From an uncultured Oscillospiraceae bacterium (GTDB lineage: Bacteria > Bacillota > Clostridia > Oscillospirales > Oscillospiraceae): 64,000 nucleotides of DNA. The notes beneath the pieces are model-generated. The model saw only the letters and a program-made list of their open reading frames with translations, was not told the origin of the DNA and made no database searches. Made by a program: the position numbers and the translations under genes. The DNA lies in contig CAKUPH010000001.1 of NCBI GenBank assembly GCA_934675115.1, forward strand, positions 1-64,000, in the 5' to 3' direction. Of this stretch, positions 32,809-39,710 are shown piece by piece; within the stretch, counting starts at the first letter, position 1; each line of letters opens with the position of its first letter.

Positions 32809-33726
32809 TCAGTTATTGGTGAAAACAGGGCTGCGCTTCTCGATCATCGCGGCCATGCCTTCCTTCTGATCGTGGGTATCGAACAGGAGGGTAAACTCGG
32901 TGGTCTCGGCGGCCTTACCGGCGGCGATAGTCTCGATGGCGGCCTTGTTGATGGCGGCCTTGGCGGAAGCCAGCGCGCAGCCGGGCTTGGCCATCAGCTG
33001 CTTGGCGACCTCCACGGCCTTGCCATAGATGGCGTCGTACTCAGCCTTGGCAGCGGCGGCCTCGGCGGCCTTCTGCGCGGCCTTGGCCTCGGCAACCTTC
33101 TCCTCAATGCCGTCGATCTTGGCGGCCTTGACGGCCTTCTTGGCCTCAGCGGCGGCGGCGTTCAGGGAAGCGTCGCCCTCCACGAACCAATTCAGGAGGC
33201 CCAGATCATAAGCCTGCTTTCCGGGGATCATCTCGGTGAGCATGACCAGCTGCTTGGCCTTGGCGGGGCCGACGATAGCGGTGGCGCGGGCGCAGCCGTT
33301 GGCGCCGGGAATGATGCCCAGACCCACCTCGGGGAAGGACAGGGTAGTGCGGGAACCGCCCACGCGGAAGTCGCAGGCAAGGGTCATCTCGCAGCCGCCG
33401 CCGAAGGCGAAGCCGCCCACAGCAGCGATGGTGGGGATGGGCAGGGACTCCAGAATGTTGTTGATCTCGATGGCCAGACCGCAGAACTCGCGGGCGTAGC
33501 GGGGATTGGCCTCGGCCATCTCCTTGACGTCAGCGCCGGCGGCAAAGGCACGCTCGGAACCGGTCACGATCAGCACCCGGACGGAGGGATCAGCCTTCAC
33601 GAGGTTGATGGCGTCCATGATGTCGCGGTTGATCTCGCTGTTCAGCGCGTTGAGGGCTTTGGGACGGTTGAGCTTGATGGTGGCGATGCCGCCCTCCACC
33701 GTGTAAATGATGTTGGCGAACTCCAT
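32809..33726 (-). CDS. Enoyl-CoA hydratase / crotonase with Ala-Lys-rich insert
   Basis: This 305-residue crotonase-fold enzyme is expected to hydrate crotonyl-CoA or a related enoyl-CoA. The oxyanion-hole motif is AFAAGADVKEM (60-70); the two catalytic glutamates are Glu113 in GGGCEMTLACDF and Glu133 in FPEVGLGIIPGANG. Classical crotonases have about 260 residues. The excess is a helical Ala/Lys/Glu-rich stretch at about 190-233 (KIDGIEEKVAEAKAAQKAAE) before the usual C-terminal helices, probably a coiled coil. It lies 51 bp downstream of the SDR gene. Its 3' end is duplicated downstream. Confidence 0.9.
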   Translation of the reverse strand: MEFANIIYTVEGGIATIKLNRPKALNALNSEINRDIMDAINLVKADPSVRVLIVTGSERAFAAGADVKEMAEANPRYAREFCGLAIEINNILESLPIPTIAAVGGFAFGGGCEMTLACDFRVGGSRTTLSFPEVGLGIIPGANGCARATAIVGPAKAKQLVMLTEMIPGKQAYDLGLLNWFVEGDASLNAAAAEAKKAVKAAKIDGIEEKVAEAKAAQKAAEAAAAKAEYDAIYGKAVEVAKQLMAKPGCALASAKAAINKAAIETIAAGKAAETTEFTLLFDTHDQKEGMAAMIEKRSPVFTNN

Positions 33727-33777
33727 TGGTATCAGACTCCTTTTCTATTTTTTATCAAAATGGAAGAGAGATTCTGA

Positions 33778-34635
33778 TCATTCAGCGGGGATAGACTGGC
33801 CGCCGTCGCACAGCAGATAGGTGCCAGTCATGTAGCTGAAGGAGTCGGAGCACATGGCCAGCACGGGGCCGGCGATCTCCTCGATGGTGCCCAGACGGCG
33901 GACGGAGGTAGCCTTGGACTGCTGCTTGTAGTAGTCGGTGGGGTTGCCGTCCTTGTCCACGAAGAACTCCTCGTTGAGGGGGGTCACGACGTAGCCCGGG
34001 CAGATGCAGTTGACGGTGATGTTCTCACGGCCGAAGTTGTTGGCCAGAGTGCGGGCCAGAGACAGGCAGCCGGCCTTGGAAGCGCCGTAGCCCACAACGC
34101 CCTTGCCGCCGATGAAGCCGCCGACGGAAGCGGTGATGATGATCTTGCCGCCCTTCTTGCCGTTGGTGGCGTTCTGCTTGATCATCTGGCGGGCAGCCTC
34201 CTGGCAGAACATGAAGGTGCCGGTCAGGTTGGTAGCCAGAACCTTGGAGAAGTCCTCGGGGGTATACTCCTTGCGGCCCTCGCGGGTCTCGACGACCAGA
34301 GCGGTGGGGCCGGAGATACCGGCGTTGTTGATGAGGATGTCCAGAGAGCCGAACTCCTCAACGGTCTTCTCGATGACCATCTTGACGTTCTCCAGCTTGC
34401 TGGAGTCGGCGGGGATGCCGAAGGCGCGGCCGCCCTTGCAGTAGTTCTCGTTCAGGTCGGCCACAGCGTCCTCCACCTTGGAGGCGGTACGGGCGGTGAT
34501 GACCACGTTGGCGCCATAGGCGGCCAGCGCGCAGGCCATGCCGAAGCCCAGGCCCTGAGTGCCGCCGGTGATGATGGCGGTCTTGCCGGTCATGTCAAAA
34601 GACGGAATGCCGATCTTGCGGTTCAGATGAGCCAT
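33778..34635 (-). CDS. Short-chain dehydrogenase/reductase
   Basis: This 285-residue SDR has the NAD(P)-binding TGGTQGLGFG near 24-33, NNAGISG near 103-109, catalytic Ser near 165 and YGASK near 179-183. ATG 34635 follows AGGAG. The C-terminus ends YLLCDGGQSIPAE, usual for the classical family. It lies between the dehydratase paralogues and the crotonase and probably oxidises a hydroxyl group of the pathway intermediate. Gluconate-5-dehydrogenase-like enzymes are the nearest relatives that come to mind, but the substrate is unknown. Confidence 0.88.
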   Translation of the reverse strand: MAHLNRKIGIPSFDMTGKTAIITGGTQGLGFGMACALAAYGANVVITARTASKVEDAVADLNENYCKGGRAFGIPADSSKLENVKMVIEKTVEEFGSLDILINNAGISGPTALVVETREGRKEYTPEDFSKVLATNLTGTFMFCQEAARQMIKQNATNGKKGGKIIITASVGGFIGGKGVVGYGASKAGCLSLARTLANNFGRENITVNCICPGYVVTPLNEEFFVDKDGNPTDYYKQQSKATSVRRLGTIEEIAGPVLAMCSDSFSYMTGTYLLCDGGQSIPAE

Positions 34636-34677
34636 GTTCAACACACTCCTTACTTTATAATTTTGATAACGTCAACG

Positions 34678-34850
34678 CCCGCCGCAAACCTTTGCGGCGG
34701 GAATTGGCAGTTAATTGCGTGATGTCACGCCTCGCCTGTTCGCGACGCGCACCTTCCTTCCGACTCAGGCAAAATCAGATATGCGATGCAAATCGGCATT
34801 TTGCCTTCGCTTCAGTCCATCTGCGCTGCTCACAACGGCTCGGTCGCTTC
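34678..34850. repeat. Hairpin and R2 repeat, copy 2, abutting a dehydratase 3' end
   Basis: A perfect hairpin (CCCGCCGCAAA-CC-TTTGCGGCGGG, 34678-34701) is followed by the second R2 copy (34723-34850), which runs up to the stop codon of the dehydratase gene at 34851. Its inner stem has changes partly compensated relative to copy 1. Confidence 0.8.
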
Positions 34851-36476
34851 TTACTTCTTCGTCGCAGCCTTGGCAGCGTCGAACTTGGCCAGCATGGCGC
34901 GGGGAGTCTTGGTCTCACGCTCGTAGCGCGGGCACTCCTCGTAGCCGGGCAGGCCAGCCAGATACTTGGCGATCTTCTTGAGCTCTTCCAGATCGTAGCG
35001 GCTCATGAGGGTGATCTCCTCCATCAGGGGGGAGCCGCCGCCATGGACGCCGGCAACAGCCTGAGCGCCCTCGAAGGCATCGCACAGCTTGTCTTCCATC
35101 ATGCGCATCACGCGGTGAGTCTCCTCAGCGGTGTAAGCGGGGTTGCGGCGGATGTACTTGTTGCACAGCTCGGCGGTCTCGGGATCGTAGAAGGACTCCT
35201 CGGTGGGCAGGGAAGCGCATACGCCGCCGGTCAGGTCGGCGAGGATCTCGTACTCGTGATAGATGTTGTGACCAGCCAGACGACGGCCAGCGTTGGTCAG
35301 AATCTCGTCGGGCACCCACTGGCCGGAGGGGAACTCCACGGCGCGGTAAGCGGACTGCTGGCCGGCAGCGAAGACCAACTCGGCGGTCTGGATGATGTCG
35401 CACAGCTTGGAGCGGACGTGGGACTCCTTGGCGATGTCGTTCACATCGGCGACCAGAGCGGCCTGAGAGGCAATGACCTCGGAAACGGCGGTCTTGCAGC
35501 CGGTGTAGGAGTGACGGTGATAGTGAGCGAACATCAGGGCAAGGTAGCCGGCGTAGCGGCAGACGTTCTCCTGATCGCGGCCGCACATGAACACGCGCTC
35601 GTAGGGGACGAACACGTCGTCGAAGATGGTCAGGGACTCAACGTCGCCGATGTGGGCCCAGGGGGCGTCGATGTGCTTGCGCTTGTGGTGCTGGCCGGGC
35701 AGAGCCATCAGCTTCAGGCCTTCCCAGTCGGCAGGCAGAGCGAAGGCCACGGCGTAGTCGGAGTCGTCGGGGCTCATGAACTTGGTGGGGTTGACGATGA
35801 TCTCGTCCACGTAGGGGGCGTTGGAGTTGCAGATCTTGGCGCCGCGGACGATGATGCCCTTGCAGGGCTTGCCGTCGATGCCGATGCCGTCGACGTTGGT
35901 CTCGACAACATGGACGAACTGGTCGGGATCGGGCTGCATGTGAGCGCGCTTATACTTGGGGTTGCGGGAGCCCTTCACGTCGGTCTGGGCGCAGTTGCAG
36001 ACCAGATCGTTCTCCTGGCAGTAAGCAATGTACTTAAGCAGACGGCTGTGGTACTCGGTGCCGCAGGCCTGGTCGCAGTCATAGGTGACGGAGTACAGGG
36101 CGTTCATGGCGTCGGTACCCATGCAGCGCTGCATACAGCCGCCCACGCGGTGGCAGATCAGACGGGTCATGAGCTGCTTCTTCAGCAGGTCTTCCTTGGA
36201 GCCGTGGATGTGGGTGCAGCGGTTGACGATCTTGCCCTCCATGCCGGGGATTTGAGAGGTGGCCAGGCACACATCTGCATAGCGGGGGTCATTGGCGGTG
36301 TCGTAGCACTGCTTCATAACGTAGGTACCGCCGGTGATCCAGTCGGCCAGGTCGCGCTCAGCGCCCTCCTTGCCGTTGGAACGGTCGACCTTCTGACCGT
36401 GCAGATAGACGTTGGGCTTCATCTTCAGCAGACGAGCCACATACTGTTCGTAAGTGCCAACACAATTGGTAGACAT
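34851..36476 (-). CDS. 4-hydroxybutyryl-CoA dehydratase family protein, paralogue 1
   Basis: This 541-residue FAD protein belongs to the HpaB / 4-hydroxybutyryl-CoA dehydratase superfamily. It keeps the four [4Fe-4S] ligands of the dehydratase branch: Cys114 and Cys118 (GGCMQRC) and His320 and Cys327 (HRHSYTGC, H-x6-C). HpaB monooxygenases lack these, so an oxygen-independent radical dehydratase is more likely. Tyr324 and Lys328 near the cluster also match the dehydratase. It is about 50 residues longer than the well-known enzyme (about 490). The ATG at 36476 follows GGAGGA. No CoA-transferase lies nearby. It could convert a 4-hydroxyacyl-CoA other than 4-hydroxybutyryl-CoA. Confidence 0.85.
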   Translation of the reverse strand: MSTNCVGTYEQYVARLLKMKPNVYLHGQKVDRSNGKEGAERDLADWITGGTYVMKQCYDTANDPRYADVCLATSQIPGMEGKIVNRCTHIHGSKEDLLKKQLMTRLICHRVGGCMQRCMGTDAMNALYSVTYDCDQACGTEYHSRLLKYIAYCQENDLVCNCAQTDVKGSRNPKYKRAHMQPDPDQFVHVVETNVDGIGIDGKPCKGIIVRGAKICNSNAPYVDEIIVNPTKFMSPDDSDYAVAFALPADWEGLKLMALPGQHHKRKHIDAPWAHIGDVESLTIFDDVFVPYERVFMCGRDQENVCRYAGYLALMFAHYHRHSYTGCKTAVSEVIASQAALVADVNDIAKESHVRSKLCDIIQTAELVFAAGQQSAYRAVEFPSGQWVPDEILTNAGRRLAGHNIYHEYEILADLTGGVCASLPTEESFYDPETAELCNKYIRRNPAYTAEETHRVMRMMEDKLCDAFEGAQAVAGVHGGGSPLMEEITLMSRYDLEELKKIAKYLAGLPGYEECPRYERETKTPRAMLAKFDAAKAATKK

Positions 36477-36788
36477 AATACATTCCTCCACTTTACTATA
36501 TTTTTCAGACTTCTTGAAGCTGTTTATGTAAAACCGCAAGCGGTATTACACACCTTTGTCAAGTGTTCAAACATAGAAAAAATGGTATTCAGTCTTCAAC
36601 GGCGGTGCCCGCCATCTCAATTAAATTGAAACCGTTCTACGCTTGGTCTCCGCCGCCGGGCCGACCCGGCCCGGCGGCGGAGAGGGGGTTGTTTTAGGGG
36701 TTCAGAAAGCTGTCACGCTGCGGATCGGGCGCATGGCCGGGTCGCTATCGCGCGCCAGCGCCGCTCACGACGGCTCAGACGCTTCTGA
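36477..36788. repeat. Spacer between dehydratase paralogues: hairpin and R3 repeat
   Basis: No gene is visible. It holds a palindrome ACCGC-AA-GCGGT (36533-36544), a strong hairpin (TCTCCGCCGCCGGGCC with its complement, 36647-36683), and the R3 repeat (36709-36746), which matches 38699-38736 at 36 of 38 positions. The repeat lies just after the stop codon of the upstream paralogue. TTGACA occurs on the minus strand (36560-36565), but no good -10 follows. Confidence 0.65.
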
Positions 36789-38405
36789 TCACTTCGCGGC
36801 CTTGGCCGCGTCGAACTTGGCCAGCATGGCGCGGGGAGTAGCGGTGTGAGCGCTGCGCTCATAGCGCGGGCAGTTCTCGTAGCCGGGCAGGCCAGCCAGA
36901 TACTTGGCGATCTTCTTGAGTTCCTCCAGATCGTAGCGGCTCATCAGGGTGATTTCCTCCATCAGGGGGGAGCCGCCGCCATGGACGCCGGCAACAGCCT
37001 GAGCGCCCTCGAAGGCATCGCACAGCTTGTCTTCCATCATGCGCATCACGCGGTGAGTCTCCTCAGCGGTGTAAGCGGGGTTGCGGCGGATGTACTTGTT
37101 GCACAGCTCGGCGGTCTCGGGATCGTAGAAGGACTCCTCGGTGGGCAGGGAAGCGCATACGCCGCCGGTCAGGTCGGCGAGGATCTCGTACTCGTGATAG
37201 ATGTTGTGACCAGCCAGACGACGGCCAGCGTTGGTCAGAATCTCGTCGGGCACCCACTGGCCGGAGGGGAACTCCACGGCGCGGTAAGCGGACTGCTGGC
37301 CGGCAGCGAAGACCAACTCGGCGGTCTGGATGATGTCGCACAGCTTGGAGCGGACGTGGGACTCCTTGGCGATGTCGTTCACATCGGCGACCAGAGCGGC
37401 CTGAGAGGCAATGACCTCGGAAACGGCGGTCTTGCAGCCGGTGTAGGAGTGACGGTGATAGTGAGCGAACATCAGGGCAAGGTAGCCGGCGTAGCGGCAG
37501 ACGTTCTCCTGATCGCGGCCGCACATGAACACGCGCTCGTAGGGGACGAACACGTCGTCGAAGATGGTCAGGGACTCAACGTCGCCGATGTGGGCCCAGG
37601 GGGCGTCGATGTGCTTGCGCTTGTGGTGCTGGCCGGGCAGAGCCATCAGCTTGATGCCGTCCCAGTCGGCGGGCAGAGCGAAGGCCACGGCGTAGTCGGC
37701 GTCGTCGGGGCTCATAAACTTGGTGGGCAGAGCGATGATCTCGTCCACGTAGGGAGCGCAGGAGTTGCAGATCTTGGCGCCGCGGACAATGATGCCCTTG
37801 CAGGGCTTGCCGTCGAGGCCGATGCCGTCCACGTCAGTGTCCACCACATGGAAGAACTGATCGGGGTCGGGCTGCATGTGAGCGCGCTTATACTTGGGGT
37901 TGCGGGAGCCCTTCACGTCGGTCTGGGCGCAGTTGCAGATCAGGTCGTTGTTCTGGCAGTACTCGATGTACTTGTTCAGGCGGGCGTGATACTCGGTGCC
38001 GCAGGCCTGGTCGCAGTCATAGGTGACGGAGAACAGAGCATTCAGAGCGTCGGAGCCCATGCAGCGCTGCATGCAGCCGCCCACGCGGTGGCAGATCAGA
38101 CGGGTCATGAGCTGCTTCTTCAGCAGGTCCTCCTTGGAGTGATGGATATGGGTAGAACGGTTAATGGTGTTGCCGGTGATATGGCTGGTTGCGGTGCAGA
38201 CGTCGGCGTAAGCGGGGTCATTGGCAGTCTCGTAGCACTTGCCCATGACATAGGTGCCGCCCACGATCCAGTCGGCCAGATCGCGCTCAGCGCCCTGCTT
38301 GCCGTTGGAACGGTCCAGCTTCTGTCCGTGGAGATAGACGTTGGGCTTCATCGCCAGCAGGCGGGCCTTGTACGCCTCGTAGGTACCAACACAATTTTTT
38401 GCCAT
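36789..38405 (-). CDS. 4-hydroxybutyryl-CoA dehydratase family protein, paralogue 2
   Basis: This 538-residue paralogue has the same ligands, Cys111, Cys115, His317 and Cys324, with Tyr and Lys next to the last Cys. Bases 36955-37652 are identical to 35017-35714 of paralogue 1, covering the His/Cys ligands and most of the C-terminal half, while the N-terminal third differs at many residues (for example around 68-90). That suggests recent gene conversion, with selection for different N-terminal parts. The two could form a mixed oligomer or act on related substrates. The ATG at 38405 follows GGAGGA. The upstream spacer carries repeated TTGC-N6-GCAA sites. Confidence 0.85.
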   Translation of the reverse strand: MAKNCVGTYEAYKARLLAMKPNVYLHGQKLDRSNGKQGAERDLADWIVGGTYVMGKCYETANDPAYADVCTATSHITGNTINRSTHIHHSKEDLLKKQLMTRLICHRVGGCMQRCMGSDALNALFSVTYDCDQACGTEYHARLNKYIEYCQNNDLICNCAQTDVKGSRNPKYKRAHMQPDPDQFFHVVDTDVDGIGLDGKPCKGIIVRGAKICNSCAPYVDEIIALPTKFMSPDDADYAVAFALPADWDGIKLMALPGQHHKRKHIDAPWAHIGDVESLTIFDDVFVPYERVFMCGRDQENVCRYAGYLALMFAHYHRHSYTGCKTAVSEVIASQAALVADVNDIAKESHVRSKLCDIIQTAELVFAAGQQSAYRAVEFPSGQWVPDEILTNAGRRLAGHNIYHEYEILADLTGGVCASLPTEESFYDPETAELCNKYIRRNPAYTAEETHRVMRMMEDKLCDAFEGAQAVAGVHGGGSPLMEEITLMSRYDLEELKKIAKYLAGLPGYENCPRYERSAHTATPRAMLAKFDAAKAAK

Positions 38406-38523
38406 TTTTATTTCCTCCAATATTCTTTAACACTCCCGCATATCAATGAAAAAATTTTTTCTGATTACGGGCCCAATATTCAGCCGCAGCGGCAGCGGCC
38501 AAATGACGATACGGTCTTGCCGG

Positions 38524-38647
38524 TTGCGTTTCTGCAACACCCGGCGGGGCCGCCCAAAAAAATTGGGCGAAATCAAGGGTTTCAGGGGTGTGTTGCGTTT
38601 TTGCAATGGGTTTCCGTTTTGCAACACCCCAGTTTTGTCTTCTGCAA
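38524..38647. promoter_or_regulatory. Cluster of TTGC-N6-GCAA palindromes (candidate activator enhancer)
   Basis: Two perfect sites, TTGC-GTTTCT-GCAA (38524-38537) and TTGC-GTTTTT-GCAA (38593-38606), are followed by degenerate ones at 38611-38624 (TTTC-N6-GCAA) and 38634-38647 (TTTG-N6-GCAA). They lie 120-240 bp upstream of dehydratase paralogue 2, the usual distance for a sigma-54 activator. The same motif lies upstream of the activator gene itself. No canonical -24/-12 element was found between these sites and the gene. Confidence 0.6.
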
Positions 38648-38698
38648 TGCCTGCGCGGGCCTATCCCTGCGGCATTTCCGCAGAAATATCCGCGCCTT

Positions 38699-38836
38699 GC
38701 TGTCACGCTGCAGATTGGGCGCATGGCCGGGTCGCTTTCGCTCCGATTCGGGCTGGTCTGCGGGCCGCACAGCGGCCCTCCGCTCGCCCTCACTCCGTTC
38801 CAAGCTCCCCTATGCGCCTATCCTTCGCGCTTCTTT
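38699..38836. repeat. R3 repeat, copy 2, abutting the SDR 3' end
   Basis: Starts with the 38-bp R3 core, then a divergent GC-rich tail running to the stop codon of the SDR gene at 38837. No gene is seen in 38406-38836. Confidence 0.75.
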
Positions 38837-39628
38837 TTAGTTGATCGTCATACCACCGTCGACGGGGATGAGCATACCGGTGATGTAGCCGCCGGCGGGA
38901 GAGGCCAGGAAGTTGATGACACCGGCGATCTCCTCGGGCTGAGCGTAGCGGCGCAGAGCGATCATGCGGGTGACGGCGGCGACGTTCTTTTCGTCGGCCA
39001 TGACGTCCTTGGTCATATCGGTAAGCACGTAGCCGGGGGCGACGGCGTTGACGGTGACGCCATAGCGGGCCAACTCGTTGGCCATGATGCTGGACAGGTG
39101 GGCGACGGCGGCCTTCAGGGAGCCGTACACGGTGTCACCAATGGGGCTCTTGATGCCGGCGGCAGAGGACAGGTTGATGATGCGGTAGGGGTGAGTGCCC
39201 TTCTCGCAGCCCTGAGCGGCCATCTGGCGGGCCACGGCCTGGCTCATGAAGTACAGAGCCTTGTAGTCGGCCTGCACGTAGTGGTCAAAGTACTCCTCAT
39301 CCATGTCGACCATCTTCTTGGGCTGGCCGCCGGTACCGGCGTTGTTCACCAGAATGTCAACCTTGCCGAACTTCTCAACGGTCTTCTTCACAAGGTTCTC
39401 GCGGGCCTCGGGGGAGGTCACATCGGTGGCCACGCCCAGAGCCTTGCCGCCCTCGGCCTCGATCTCAGCGGCCACGGCGTCGCAGGCCTCCTGCTTGCGG
39501 CCGGTGATGACCACGGCGGCACCGTAATGGGCCATGGTCTTGGCAATGGCGTTGCCGATGCCGCGGGTGGAGCCGGTGATGATAGCGACCTTACCGGTCA
39601 GATCATAAGTAGGTACATTGAAAGACAT
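38837..39628 (-). CDS. Short-chain dehydrogenase/reductase, first gene of the sigma-54 unit
   Basis: This 263-residue SDR has the cofactor motif TGSTRGIGNA near 19-28, NNAGTGG near 97-103, catalytic Ser in INLSSAAG and YGSLK near 173-177, and the C-terminus ITGMLIPVDGGMTIN. The start follows AAGGAG. It is the first gene after the -24/-12 promoter at 39687-39703, so it should be strongly induced with the pathway substrate. It probably performs the first or a key hydroxyl oxidation. Confidence 0.88.
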   Translation of the reverse strand: MSFNVPTYDLTGKVAIITGSTRGIGNAIAKTMAHYGAAVVITGRKQEACDAVAAEIEAEGGKALGVATDVTSPEARENLVKKTVEKFGKVDILVNNAGTGGQPKKMVDMDEEYFDHYVQADYKALYFMSQAVARQMAAQGCEKGTHPYRIINLSSAAGIKSPIGDTVYGSLKAAVAHLSSIMANELARYGVTVNAVAPGYVLTDMTKDVMADEKNVAAVTRMIALRRYAQPEEIAGVINFLASPAGGYITGMLIPVDGGMTIN

Positions 39629-39686
39629 GATAAATCGCTCCTTCTTCATGTAATGGGGTTGCACTTTTTCCTTCGCCAAAAATATA

Positions 39687-39703
39687 TGCAATAACCGTGC
39701 CAA
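39687..39703 (-). promoter_or_regulatory. Sigma-54 (-24/-12) promoter
   Basis: On the minus strand TTGGCAC-GGTTA-TTGCA, which matches the consensus TTGGCAC-N5-TTGCW. It lies 8 bp after the activator gene's stop codon and about 60 bp upstream of the SDR start codon. Confidence 0.92.
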
Positions 39704-39710
39704 CTTTTGA

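Noticed and set aside
29228-38405. Classical lysine-to-butyrate fermentation cluster
   Set aside because: BKACE belongs to the family of 3-keto-5-aminohexanoate cleavage enzyme, but lysine 2,3-aminomutase, the 5,6-aminomutase subunits, 3,5-diaminohexanoate dehydrogenase and 3-aminobutyryl-CoA ammonia lyase are not present.
38406-38523. Sigma-54 promoter (TTTGGCC...GCTGCG) directly upstream of dehydratase paralogue 2
   Set aside because: The distance between GG and GC is one base too long; sigma-54 tolerates almost no spacing change.
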